Made by a program: the position numbers and the translations under genes
The notes under the pieces: model-generated
Told to the model about the DNA's origin: nothing
Databases searched by the model: none
The model's input: the letters and a program-made list of their open reading frames with translations, nothing else
Shown here: piece after piece, positions 44,710 to 54,442 of the stretch
Numbering within the stretch: the stretch's first letter is position 1
Layout: every line of letters begins with the position of its first letter
Assembly (NCBI RefSeq): GCF_905171775.1
Contig: NC_053494.1
Coordinates: 134,953,592 to 135,017,591, forward strand
From: Rana temporaria
Taxonomy: Eukaryota > Chordata > Amphibia > Anura > Ranidae
DNA: 64,000 bases
Direction: 5' to 3'

Positions 44710-45050
44710 CCACTTCCCGCCCGGCCTATGGTCGATTTACGTTCCGGGAAGTGGTTCAGAAATCCTGAATGGACGTCAATGGACGTCCTGCAGGATTTCA
44801 TGCCGCACACGCCCGTGGGGGCGCGCAGCGATCGGTGATGCGGAGTGTCAGTCTGACACCCTGCATCTCCGATCTCGGTAAAGAGCCTCCGGCGGAGACT
44901 CTTTACCACGTGATCAGCCGTGTCCAATCACGATGTAAACAGGAAGAGCCGTTGATGGCTCTTCCTCAATCGCGTCTGACAGACGTGAGTATAGGAGAGC
45001 CGATCTCCAAGAGCCCAATCTGGGTTCCGCATCTTGTTTCTTCCTCACGA
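44710..45050. mobile_element. piggyBac-like TTAA MITE, right end lost
   Basis: TTAA at 44,706-44,709 precedes CCACTTCCCGCCCGGCC. The interior GGTGATGCGGAGTGTCAGTC and CACGTGATCAGCCGTGTCC has relatives near 59,750 (GACGTATCAGTCTGACAC). No right terminus is seen. Confidence 0.5.
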
Positions 45051-45572
45051 TAGCTGGTCTTCTGTAAAATAGTGTTGGGAGGAGACTTAACGAATGTTGG
45101 CTGCGCACCTCTAGCAGAGTTTAAGAAAAAAAATTCAAAATCCAAATTCACAGTACAAGACCCGGTTAGGTTGCTGTGTACGCATATTTGTGGCAGATGC
45201 ATTTTGTGTGGTTGAACAACAATGCAAGTCTGAGCAAATGTTGCTTTGCTTTCGAGAGGAGGGGCTGTTAAGATGTAAAATTATAAGTATAAATTCTTTT
45301 CGGTTTCATGACATCACCATAGTTTGTCTCTCCACCATTGACACCGAAGCAGGCTAAGGATATGGAGTGGTTTCTATCTTGAACACATTTTTACCTTTGT
45401 CAGTTCTTGATCGGCCTCTTTGGGGCACTATTCCATTCACCGACACCAATAATGGAGGCCTAATTAGATTTGATTACAACAAAATATGGGGCACTATTCC
45501 TCCCAGGTACACCAGTGATGGACCATTCTTTACTCCAACTAGACACCAGGACATTTTCTACTCCCACTAGCC
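45051..45572. other. Unassigned, ending in a degenerate tandem repeat
   Basis: 45,420-45,570 shows two to three loose copies of GGGGCACTATTCC plus CACCGACACCAATAATGG, a degraded array. The remainder has no supported feature. Confidence 0.35.
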
Positions 45573-45765
45573 CAGTGTTTCTCAATTCCAGTCCTCAGGC
45601 CCCCCTCCCCCCCAACAGGTCAGGTTTTCAGGATTTCCCTCAGATGAAAAGGCTGTGGCGATTACTAAGGCAGTGAAACTGATCAAATCACCTGTGCAAA
45701 ATAATGGAAATCCTGAAAACCTGACCTGTTGGGGGGGGCCTGAGGACTGGAATTGAGAAACACTG
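45573..45765. mobile_element. hAT-like MITE, CAGTGTTTCTCAATTCC ends, perfect 8-bp TSD
   Basis: CAGTGTTTCTCAATTCCAGT and GGAATTGAGAAACACTG are the ends. CACTAGCC is duplicated at 45,565-45,572 and 45,766-45,773. The 193-bp element folds almost completely on itself. A second copy is at 61,492-61,676. Confidence 0.9.
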
Positions 45766-46127
45766 CACTAGCCAAAGCCCAGGCCCCCTAAAGTCAGAAG
45801 TATAGTAAACTCGCCCATTCTTTGGGTACCCCTCTTCTAGATGGACAACCTTCAGACAGTATGTATTGGAGTACTTTATTTTTATTTATCACAGGCAGGA
45901 ACGCTACAACATTTTCTTTATTTTTGCATTTTACAGTCAAAAGTAAGTAACAGTAAGCAGGCAGATATACATACAGTCTTGTCTGATCTCACTTACAAAT
46001 TTCTAGTGAGCGATTATAGTTTAGTGCCCTTTCACAGGATCATATTCGCCTGTCCTTTTTCCGGCAGGTCCAATTGGCCCAACCATTCATTTCTATGGGG
46101 AGGTGGATGTCATGTGTCTGCTGATAC

Positions 46128-46482
46128 AGGCTCACACAGACACACTCACTCACACAGACACACTCACTCACACAGACACACTCACTCACACAGACACACT
46201 CACTCACACAGACACACTCACTCACACAGACACACTCACTCACACAGACACACTCACTCACACAGACACACTCACTCACACAGACACACTCACTCACACA
46301 GACACACTCACTCACACAGACACACTCACTCACACAGACACACTCACTCACACAGACACACTCACTCACACAGACACACTCACTCACACAGACACACTCA
46401 CTCACACAGACACACTCACTCACACAGACACACTCACTCACACAGACACACTCACTCACACAGACACACTCACTCACACACA
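46128..46482. repeat. 18-bp minisatellite, about 20 units
   Basis: The unit is CACACAGACACACTCACT, almost invariant. The period is a multiple of 3, so frames of 145-221 codons (HRHTHS, LTHTDT or VCVSEC repeats) are open on both strands and are artefacts. AGTGCCCTTTCACAGGATC near 46,022 looks like the left end of a Harbinger-like MITE. Confidence 0.95.
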
Positions 46483-47249
46483 GACCATATCCTGTTTAAA
46501 ATCTAGTAGTCAAAGTCTTATCACAACTCTAATAGTGCATTAAACGTTGTCTTAACCTGTTAGAGTCACAACGGTGACCCTGCCAAAAACAGTCCCTCCC
46601 TCCCAGCCCATCACCCCCCCCAACCTGGTGAGGGCATCTGCTACCCAAACATAACCAACAAAATAAAATACGTTCAGCCACTAACTGACTGGAGGCACAA
46701 GACTTAATTTCAGTGATATACATGTTTCAACATAAACAGGTAGTCTCTTGAGAGCGATTTTCCTCTGAGCAAAGCGCAGATCCGCCGCAGTGGATGTGTT
46801 AAGCATCCAAAAAGTTTAGTCTGAACTCCTCCTGCGACCAAACATAAACGTCGCTGAATGTACCTCTGCTGCCCCCGCCAATATCCAGCCAAAGTAACGC
46901 AGGATCTCAATCATGTCCCCTGCGGCAACAAACTATTGCAGTTAGGGGATCCGGCTGCTCCCTCCGAGCCCCGAGGGAGTCTTTTTCAACCCGGCAAGGC
47001 ACAGTAACTGCAGCGGGGGGGGGGGGGTTTCACCCCCATCGGGAAAACACAGCAACGATCCCAAAGCACATCCATGAACCCTCTGACTCACCTAAAATAG
47101 AGTAAAAACATTAAAGCACACACAGCATATTACATTTAACTGCAACGTAAATTTGTACAAGAACCGTTTTTGTACTGATAAACATGTTTCCAGCTTTCAA
47201 AGTGTAAGTGTAAAATTTGATTCACACATGTTTCATGCTATGCATTATA
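46483..47249. other. 3' flank of the Ginger-like locus, no feature fixed
   Basis: A G-run lies at 47,017-47,028. No clear terminal inverted repeat of the transposon could be identified here by eye, so its 3' boundary is unknown. Confidence 0.35.
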
Positions 47250-47366
47250 TCACAGATCTGTATACTGCAATAGGGCACAAGCTATGTCCAGTCTAGCATC
47301 CGTCATTGCTTCAGAAGTGGTCTTCACAGTATTGATGGTCCTGGTCCTAAGGAACTCCTTGGCAAA
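47250..47366 (-). pseudogene. Terminal exon of the Ulp1 domain, with stop
   Basis: Acceptor TTTTTACAG and 38 codons beginning FAKEFLRTRTINTV and ending CALLQYTDL then TGA. FAK directly after NCGVLILL and an IA..LL helix near the end fit the C-terminus of Ulp1 domains. Confidence 0.75.
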
Positions 47367-47629
47367 CTGTAAAAACATCACATTTATCATTTGTAACAGT
47401 ATTTTACATGAATGAAAAGCCAGACAGGGTGGCAATATGGAAAAACACATCTTTTGTTATATAGGCAATATGGAAAAACACATCTTTTGTTATATATTTG
47501 CCTTTTTTGAATAACAGCCCAAGGCTTTCAATCATAATTTACTAAGGACAGTTAAAATGCATTCATTCATCGCTGAAAAGGTACTTTTTATCACTTAAAA
47601 AAAAAAAAAAAAGTTGGACACACCACAAC

Positions 47630-47740
47630 CAGGGCTGTGAAGTCGGAGGACATTTTGGGTACCTGGAGTTGGCAAACAATGCACCGACTCCTACTAAATT
47701 TAGATTGTCGGAACATTTATCTACCGACTCCACAGCCCTG
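47630..47740. mobile_element. hAT-like MITE, CAGGGCTGTG ends, in an intron
   Basis: CAGGGCTGTGAAGTCGG and CCGACTCCACAGCCCTG are inverted ends; 111 bp. The flanks ACCACAAC and CACACAAC match at 6 of 8 bases. It lies in the last intron of the Ginger-like gene. Confidence 0.7.
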
Positions 47741-47788
47741 CACACAACAGTATCATTGTCTGAAACAAGAAAATAAAAAAAAGTTTAC

Positions 47789-47875
47789 CAGCAAGATTAG
47801 GACACCACAGTTATGGGAATCCTGCTGGTTGTTGTGTTCCATGATCCAGGTCTTCCATTGGGCTTCACGCGAATT
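47789..47875 (-). pseudogene. Ulp1 domain exon 6 with oxyanion Gln and catalytic Cys
   Basis: 87 bp in phase 0 with acceptor GAACAAG and donor GTAAAC. It reads NSREAQWKTWIMEH then NNQQDSHNCGVLILL; Q..D..NCGV carries the oxyanion Gln and nucleophile Cys. An upstream TAG acceptor at 47,892 would break the phase. Confidence 0.8.
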
Positions 47876-47978
47876 CTTGTTCAAGAACAGACTAGTTATG
47901 GTTTAAAATAATGACACATGTAATCAGAAACTTGTGCACATATGTATCATGGCCATTTTCTTTAAGAAGCACATTTAC

Positions 47979-48062
47979 CCCCAGTTGTTCTGCAATATCG
48001 AATAGGAAGTTTAATCCCATTGGGTCAATCACCACAAGGACCTGCTCTGACACCATGACCAT
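47979..48062 (-). pseudogene. Ulp1 domain exon 5 with catalytic Asp
   Basis: Acceptor TTTTTTTAG, 84 bp, donor GTAAAT, phase 0. It reads MVMVSEQVLVVIDPMGLNFL; the Asp of IDPMG is the triad Asp. Confidence 0.8.
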
Positions 48063-48183
48063 CTAAAAAAAAATTTTTTAGAGATAACACAACTTAGATG
48101 GTGTTCATATTTATAATTTACAAATGACCAAATTAGACAAGTCAAACCTTCAGATTTCTAATGAAGTTTAAAATTTTTGTTAA

Positions 48184-48625
48184 AGGAGTTGTAAAGGAAA
48201 AAAATGTTTTTGCTGAAATGAAATGACTGTTTACAGGGTATAGAGATAATAGTTAACCGATTCCTTTTGAAAATAGATAAAAAAAATCAATCATATAATG
48301 TACCTGCAGTTTCTAGTTTAGTTTTTGCATGTTTTCTGCCTGTGCTGTACAGAGGCACAGAGCCAATACAGGACAGTGATGTTTTGGAAAATGAAACCGA
48401 TTGGTGCTGTGGGGTTTTAGACACAGTAGTCACACCTCCTTGATTAGTGACCACAGAGAGAAAGCTCCCAGTACTGTGGTCATCAGCAAACAGACAACCA
48501 GAAAGTGTGGAGATCAGAGAAGAATTACAGCAACTTGAGAGCAAAAACTAACAATGAGGACATGAAAACAGCACTGCATTAAGGTAATGGAAGCTATTAA
48601 GATAAAAAATTTTTTTACAAACCCT
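48184..48625. mobile_element. T2-like TTAA MITE in an intron
   Basis: TTAA at 48,180-48,183 and 48,626-48,629. The ends AGGAGTTGTAAAGG and TTTTTTACAAACCCT fit the TTAAAGGRR pattern described for T2 MITEs of Xenopus. Confidence 0.75.
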
Positions 48626-48809
48626 TTAAGATCTGCCTTGGAAAATGTATTACTTAACATATCTTCAAACTTCCTATTGTTATCTGAAGTGTTGCGGCTT
48701 GTGTAATCAGAGGCATAGACGGATATAATCAGCAGTATTAAAAAAACAAAAAAAAGAAGAAGGTGCACAAAAGTAAAGAAAGCTACATCGAATTTTATAG
48801 AATAAATAC

Positions 48810-48875
48810 CACTAAAATCCAGTGTTTGTGAAGGTTAACTGGGCAGATCCAAACATCTTTTAATGAAAACGGCAG
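48810..48875 (-). pseudogene. Ulp1 domain exon 4 with catalytic His
   Basis: Acceptor TATTCCACAG, 66 bp, donor GTATTT, phase 0. It reads LPFSLKDVWICPVNLHKHWI; PVNL..HW is the signature around the catalytic His of C48 peptidases. Confidence 0.75.
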
Positions 48876-48921
48876 CTGTGGAATAGGTGTAAAGCAAAGT
48901 TAAGAAATTTAGCAATTTTTT

Positions 48922-49033
<112 letters not shown>

Positions 49034-49094
49034 TTTATATTCTTATTCGTACCCACTAATCAATTGATAATTATAGGTGTAAAAATTGACCATC

Positions 49095-49166
49095 CTTTCC
49101 AAGTTTATGTAATTCTCCTGTAAACAGTGATGTAGCGATCACTGCAGAGAGCTGGTGAACAGGTTT
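49095..49166 (-). pseudogene. Ulp1 domain exon 3, donor lost
   Basis: Acceptor TTCCAACAG, 72 bp reading VHQLSAVIATSLFTGELHKL in a 24-codon phase-0 block. The position where a donor is expected reads GATGG, not GT; the nearest GT is out of phase. Confidence 0.6.
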
Positions 49167-49239
49167 CTGTTGGAAGATAAAAAGTTATGCAAACACAATA
49201 ATGCAAAAAATTGATAAACACTTTCATACACATTATTAA

Positions 49240-49757
49240 AGCGGGGGTTCACCCTTAAAGGGCACTTTTCCCCCTTAGATTCCTGCTCGTTATTACTAGG
49301 GGAATCGGCTATTTATTTTAAAATATGTGCAGTACTTACCCGTTTACGAGACGCATCCTCTCCGTCGCTTCCGGGTATGGGCTTCGGGAATGGGCGTTCC
49401 TTCTTGATTGACAGGTTTCCGAGAGGCTTCCGACGGTCGCATCCATCGCGTCACGATTTTCCGAAAGAAGCCGAACGTCGGTGCGCAGGCGCAGTATAGA
49501 GCCGCACCGACGTTCGGCTTCTTTCGGCTACGAGTGACGCGATGGATGCGACCGTCGGAAGCCTCTCGGAAGAATGTCAATCAAGAAGGAACGCCCGCTC
49601 CCGAAGACCCATACCCGGAAGCGACGGAAGAAGATGCAGCTCGAAAACGGGTAAGTACTGCTCATATTTTAATATAAATAGCCGATTCCCCTAGACCGAA
49701 CGAGCAGGAAGCTAAGGGGAGATTTTTTTTTTTTTTTTAAATGGGTGAACTCCCGCT
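49240..49757. mobile_element. TTAA foldback MITE inside a Ulp1 exon
   Basis: TTAA at 49,236-49,239 and 49,758-49,761. AGCGGGGGTTCACCC and GGGTGAACTCCCGCT are inverted. The interior hairpin on GAACGTCGGTGCG matches the 9,071 copy closely, so both are young members of one family. The target lies a few bases from an exon-intron border of the Ginger-like gene. Confidence 0.85.
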
Positions 49758-49811
49758 TTAAGTCTTGCCTGATGCTTTGCAATACGATGATGAAGGTAGG
49801 CATCAATCACC
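49758..49811 (-). pseudogene. Ulp1 domain exon 2, interrupted by a MITE
   Basis: VIDAYLHHRIAKHQARL continues naturally from SDE, but the acceptor AAG leaves one extra G at 49,811, a frameshift. The exon is cut by the TTAA element 49,240-49,757. Its last bases continue at 49,239-49,232 before a GTGTAT donor. Confidence 0.7.
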
Positions 49812-49905
49812 CTTATTAGGAAAAAATATATGTCCAAATTTTAAAAAGATGTATATTTGGAAAATAATGTTACAGGTTTGCTTTTTAAACAGTGAAATCT
49901 ATTAC

Positions 49906-50021
49906 CTCATCACTTAGCCACCCTATCCCACGCAGCCTATGGAAAGAGGACACATGCAGCTTGTATGGTCCTACAACTGCTTGCACCGAGCCATCATCTT
50001 CGGCAGCCCATAACATTTTAA
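49906..50021 (-). pseudogene. Ulp1 domain exon 1 (WLSDE)
   Basis: Acceptor TTTTTTAACAG, 116 bp, donor GTAATA. It encodes KMLWAAEDDGSVQAVVG then RLRGIGWLSDE. W-L-S-D-E is the conserved start of the Ulp1/SENP peptidase fold. The linker before it resembles neither domain. Confidence 0.75.
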
Positions 50022-50688
50022 CTGTTAAAAAAAAGGAGGTTGATACAAGTTTAAGCAGGCCATACACAGTACAATTTGGAACAAATGTTCTTTTCAAAAA
50101 TCAGAAAGTTTGCTTTTTTTTGTGATCCAATGATGCCACCATTGATTTTTGAAATTCAGCCAACCAAGCCTTCATGTAACTACAGAAAATAATTTTCGTG
50201 GCTGGGAATTTTATTTTCTCTACAGGAATTTTATTATGTCCTTTTTTTTATCAATTACATTTCTCGAACGATTCTCCCATGATTGATTATAAAACAGTTG
50301 TTTTTTAAAAAATTTCCATCATGTCCGATTCATCAAATTTGATTGCGCACTAAAATTGTTTGTTGCTGCAGCCCACTAACATTGCTAAATTCATACGAAA
50401 ATTCTTATATACCATTTTGAAAAGAAAATTCTTTTGATATTCTAACTGTGTATGGCCGGCATGACTGAAGAAAATGTAATTTGAATACTTTGGAGCCAAA
50501 ACTAATACAGGTTGAGTATGCCTCATCTACAAATTCAAAGTATTTCTAAAGTTTTAATGACAATATGCCATAATAGATGCCCACATGAGAGTTAGACTTT
50601 TAAGTTGGCAAGTTTAAATTAGGTATACAATGACCTGTTATTTTTTTATTTTTTTATTTCAGACTTGTGTGGTACATATACTTACCTA

Positions 50689-50736
<48 letters not shown>
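50689..50736. repeat. (CA)n microsatellite
   Basis: About 24 CA dinucleotides in an intron. Just beyond (50,845-51,040) are four irregular copies of GGCCATACCAACAGGGCATG. Confidence 0.95.
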
Positions 50737-50738
<2 letters not shown>

Positions 50739-51096
50739 ATGTATGTATCTGAATCATACCTATGGCCGATAAGGCCTCAATCTGTAGAGTTTAGTCATTA
50801 TAATATTGAAAACAAGAGCTGACCAGAGCAGCCGCCATATTAAAATGGGCATACCAACAGGGCATGGCCAAATAACAAAACTGATTAAAAAAAATAAAAA
50901 AGGCCATACCAACAGGACATAGCCAAATATAAAAGGCCATACCAACAGGGCATGGTCAAATAAAAAAAACTGGGTAAAAAATAAAGGCCATACCAACAGG
51001 GCATGGCCAAATATAAAGGCCATGCCAAACACTTTTAACAAGGCCAAAATGACCAACAGGGTCATAATAGCCAACCAAGAACCCAGTGACTGCTAC

Positions 51097-51142
51097 CTCT
51101 GTCTATGGTTTGCAGGACATTTAGGCATGGTTCTGGTGAAAG
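51097..51142 (-). pseudogene. Linker exon between integrase and protease
   Basis: Acceptor CATTTTGAAG, 46 bp, donor GTAGCA, reading LSPEPCLNVLQTIDR plus one base. The leftover G joins TT of the next exon to give Val, so the phases agree. Confidence 0.55.
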
Positions 51143-51301
51143 CTTCAAAATGAAAAATTGTAAGTTATTTACAGTTATAACATTTGTAAAGAATAGAAGT
51201 CATTTAGTACATGAAGAAAGAACACTCAGAAAAAGGCAACAAGGCAAATCACAGGCAAAGTAGCTGTACGGAAGTTTTTAAAATAGTCAATTTGCTTGTA
51301 C

Positions 51302-51726
51302 CTCAATAGGGATATCGTTAGTAGACAAGGCACTGCAGAGGTTCTCTTCGGGAGACATGCCAATAGCTCTTTGATATGGCTTTAAATGGTCAATACTAGT
51401 GTTTTTATTTAAAGCAACCCCCTGTAAAGTTGCTAATCCAACGACCTTGCCACACCTCACGAATAATGTAAGGGCCTGAATAATCGAACGCCATCCTTCC
51501 TCCTTTTCTTCCACGTTTTCTTCCATTATATAAGAGAACCTCATCACCAAGTTTGTAGGATAAACCCTTGTTTTTCTTCAAAACTTTATTTTCATGCGCC
51601 GACTTCTGTTTCTCTTGTGCCTTTTCAATGTTTTGCATCACAGCTTCTTCAACCTTGTCCATGGATGCTCTTTTCCGCCACAAATGTGTCATAGCTCCCT
51701 TCATTAGGCATAATAATATTGGACAG
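51302..51726 (-). pseudogene. Integrase GPY/F exon, frameshifted twice
   Basis: Acceptor CCTTTCAG, 425 bp, donor GTACAA. It reads LSNIIMPNEGSYDTFVA, then in another frame KVEEAVMQNIEKAQEKQ through DYSGPYIIREV (GPY motif), then in a third GLATLQGVALNKNTSIDHLK. HLKPY after GPY is typical of Gypsy/Ginger C-termini. Breaks fall near 51,675 and 51,450. Confidence 0.75.
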
Positions 51727-52700
51727 CTGAAAGGACAGACAAGTTATAAGACAAAAAATGTTTGATATGCTATCTCAATAAATAAAACAGACATTGGCAG
51801 TCAAAATGTTTTGCAAGTACAAATATTTATTAGTAGAAGACTGAAATTATTATAAATACAGATTTATTTTGATAAGCGGAAACTGTTGGTACTATATAAA
51901 ACATGTATTATAACTAGGAAATGCATTTCCTGAGGAAAATGCGTGGGAATGCTGAATAGCTGAGCCCGCACCAAAGCCATTCACCATAACCACTATACTA
52001 TCTTTAGGACACACAGCTCCTTTCTCCATTTGCAAAGTAGAGTGTCCTGACTTCCTGGTTGCCCCTCCCCCCTCAAGAGGTTTCCCCCCCCCCCCGGTTA
52101 GTGAGGAGGAATATTGCACTGAGGTAAAGAAAGCTATTTAGGGAAAGAAATACCGTTACAAACACTTTTAATTGACACACCTAATACATGAAATAAGCCT
52201 TCAAACAAACCTTAAATCCACAACCGTACATGCGATCGATACAGCGACTTCACTGTTTGAAAGACACGGCCCCTGTGAACGCATCGATATGAAATTTATG
52301 TTGATAACTATAAAAGATATCAATCTGAAAAGTCATAGCCGGATAGCTGAATATTTTGTGACCGTTTTAAAGTTTGTTGTCTAAGTGAAAGTATGAAGGA
52401 GCTGAAACTTTTGGCAGCACGTGAGATTTTAAGCAGGAAAAAGGATGTTCTCATTGACTTCAATGTTAAAAAAAAAAAAAGTGTCTAAAAGCTTATTTTA
52501 AAAAGTATAAATAGTACAAAAAAACTTGAAGTCCCCACGTTAGCTGAACGAGATGAACATTTTAAAAGTTGAATGAATGGTCTCAATAGCTGAAAGTATG
52601 AAGAAGTAGAAGTTACGCAGACCCAAAAAACGTACGGAATAAGAATAAAAAATGAATATCAATACTGGGAATGCTTATTAAAGCATTCCCACTAACTCAC

Positions 52701-52867
52701 AGGCAGGTCACCAGAAACTTCAGAGGGGAAAACCGCCTCCCTCCCATACATCAGAAGAAAGGGAGAATGCTTTGTGGTGCATTGGATTTTGGATCGTAAA
52801 GAAAAAAGTGGCGTCCAAATATACATCCCAATTCGATTGCTGGTCATTGACGAGTTTCCTTAGAGCT
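52701..52867 (-). pseudogene. Integrase C-terminal exon with +1 frameshift in a T-run
   Basis: Acceptor CATTCTAG, 167 bp, donor GTGAGT. It starts ALRKLVNDQQSNWDVYLDAT and continues, one base shifted after a T-run near 52,805, as TTKHSPFLLMYGREAVFPSE. Length exceeds the phase-compatible value by one base, consistent with one inserted T. Confidence 0.75.
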
Positions 52868-53026
52868 CTAGAATGAACAAACAAAACAAGATTCACACAT
52901 TTATAACACTTTTGCAAATAATGTGGCATTGGTCAACTACAACAAACAAGTCCATCAATGCAAGATTATAACTTCAGTTAAAGCTGTGGCCCAAAGTGTC
53001 AATTGTAAAAATGGAATGCAACTTAC

Positions 53027-53133
53027 CGCTTGATGTTATCATTAGTTTTTTCATCCAGCCCGTTTGTCTGTGGATGATAGGCTGCTGTCACACTCCTTTT
53101 AATCCTTAGAAGGCAGCACATCCTGTCGTTGAG
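53027..53133 (-). pseudogene. Integrase core exon with catalytic Glu
   Basis: Acceptor TTTTTTAG, 107 bp, donor GTAAGT. SVTAAYHPQTNGLDEKTND contains the HPQTNG motif and the catalytic Glu. Counting from the Asp in SDQGR gives 35 intervening residues, the D,D35E spacing. It ends with CG, completed by A from the next exon. Confidence 0.8.
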
Positions 53134-53248
53134 CTAAAAAAAATAAAATAAAAAAAATAAAATAAAACACACCAGAATTTTTATTAATTTTTTAGAAAGT
53201 AGCAATAAAAAAAAAAAGCAAAGATAATACATTTGAAATTACACATAC

Positions 53249-53483
53249 TTGATTAACAAATTCTCTGCCCTGGTCAGAAAGAATTTGTTGGGGACAGCCA
53301 TGTCGATATATAAAGGGAGCAAAGACGCTGACCCACCTCAACAGCCGATTTCGATTTCAGAGGATAAGCCTCAACCCACTTAGAAAAAGAATCTGTGGCA
53401 GTCAGAATATATCGATACCCATCTGGTGTTTTGGGTAAAGGGCCTGTAAGGTCAATGCCGACCAGCTCCCAGACAGCAGACAC
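53249..53483 (-). pseudogene. Integrase core exon, first two catalytic Asp, one frameshift
   Basis: Acceptor TCATCACAG, 235 bp, donor GTATGT. VWELVGIDLTGPLPKTPDGY holds the first catalytic Asp; a later frame holds CPQQILSDQGREFVNQ with the second. The frames differ by one base near 53,305 (length is 3n+1), so there is a +1 insertion between them. Confidence 0.8.
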
Positions 53484-53554
53484 CTGTGATGAAAGACTTA
53501 GGATTAAATGTATTTTATACAGACACATACATACATAACACAGAATATATTTAC

Positions 53555-53623
53555 CTTAATACACTCCAATGCATTTGGAGCTGCCAAAGGCTTTCCAACC
53601 TGACACTGGTGACATTCCTGGAT
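53555..53623 (-). pseudogene. Integrase exon with CC half of the zinc-binding domain
   Basis: Acceptor TTTTTACAG, 69 bp, donor GTAAAT, phase 0 at both ends. It encodes 23 residues beginning IQECHQCQVGKP; CHQC supplies the two Cys residues that pair with the His residues of the preceding exon. Confidence 0.75.
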
Positions 53624-53716
53624 CTGTAAAAAAACAAAAAAAACAGTTGGTAAACACGTGTAACGCTTTCATAAAAAAATTATAGTAGAAAAAAGATTTA
53701 AAAAATGAGTGTGTAC

Positions 53717-53892
53717 CCAACGCTCAATATCCTTGCTCATGCCTTTCCAGATGAATCTTGACGACATGGTAATCCTGGTTTTTAAAATTCCTGAGTGCCC
53801 GCCAATAGGAGTCGAATGGAATTCTCCGAAGATCCTCCTTGCTTCTTCCCTGGATCTGACCAACATTTTCCCCTCAAAGTAGACCTCGTCTC
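53717..53892 (-). pseudogene. Integrase exon with HH half of the zinc-binding domain
   Basis: Acceptor CATTACAG, 176 bp, donor GTACAC. DEVYFEGKMLV is followed by FHSTPIGGHSGILKT, in which two His residues fit the HH pair of the HHCC zinc finger, then FIWKGMSKDIERW. The frame is intact across the exon. Confidence 0.75.
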
Positions 53893-53974
53893 CTGTAATG
53901 AAAGGGAACAATTAACAGCTACATTCATGAAAAAGCTATGTTCCAGAATTAAGTTGATGGTATTTTGTGATAAC

Positions 53975-54091
53975 CTTTTATTGTACATTTGGAGGCGTAC
54001 TTCTTAAGGCGATACTTCTGGGATTTGCTATATCCAGATGGGTATTCTCCCGCTGAGATGAAGTTGAAAAGGTCTTGCGACTTCTCCATAC
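53975..54091 (-). pseudogene. Integrase N-terminal exon with YPSGY motif
   Basis: Acceptor TTTATAG; ATG at 54,089. It encodes 38 residues starting MEKSQDLFNF, with EYPSGYSKSQKYRLKKYAS, the YPxxY-type segment that opens Ginger1/GIN integrases. It ends in phase 1 before a GTTATC donor and joins in frame to the next exon (K-G-D-E). Confidence 0.65.
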
Positions 54092-54146
54092 CTATAAATG
54101 TTGAAGAGTGTGAGCTCAAATACAACAAAATATAGACAATACTTAC

Positions 54147-54205
54147 CGTCTAGAAGTTCTGATAAACCAGGCACTGCTAGGCAAAGGATGGTATCAATGC
54201 GAAGC
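54147..54205 (-). pseudogene. 5' exon preceding the integrase N-terminus
   Basis: Acceptor CCCTCACAG, 59 bp, donor GTAAGT. In the phase that joins to the next exon it reads LRIDTILCLAVPGLSELLD. It has no known motif; coding status is uncertain because an ATG lies early in the following exon. Confidence 0.45.
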
Positions 54206-54282
54206 CTGTGAGGGAACAATATAATGTTAAGACTGTGAGCTCAGATAAATAAATACTCCACCAAGATATGCTAAATACTCAC

Positions 54283-54336
54283 TGTTTGGGTATCCGTAAA
54301 GACTGGAAACTGCTAGGCAAGAGATAAATGCAAAGC
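54283..54336 (-). pseudogene. Possible 5' exon, duplicate of the next one
   Basis: Acceptor TCTCTCACAG, 54 bp, donor GTGAGT. The start GCTTTGCATT and middle TTGCCTAGCAGT match the following exon-like unit at 54,147-54,205, and the flanking introns match too. The phase (ends with 2 nt) fits the next exon. It may be UTR or a tandem-duplicated exon. Confidence 0.4.
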
Positions 54337-54442
54337 CTGTGAGAGAACAATAAAGGTTATGACATTGATCTAAGAAAAAGTCTTTGCCAGCTGTGGAATA
54401 AGCGTTTAGGTTACTCACATCATAAAAACAATTACTGTACAG

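Noticed and set aside
45841..46543. HRHTHS/VCVSEC repeat proteins on both strands
   Set aside because: These come from an 18-bp minisatellite that is open on both strands; no conserved flanking domain.
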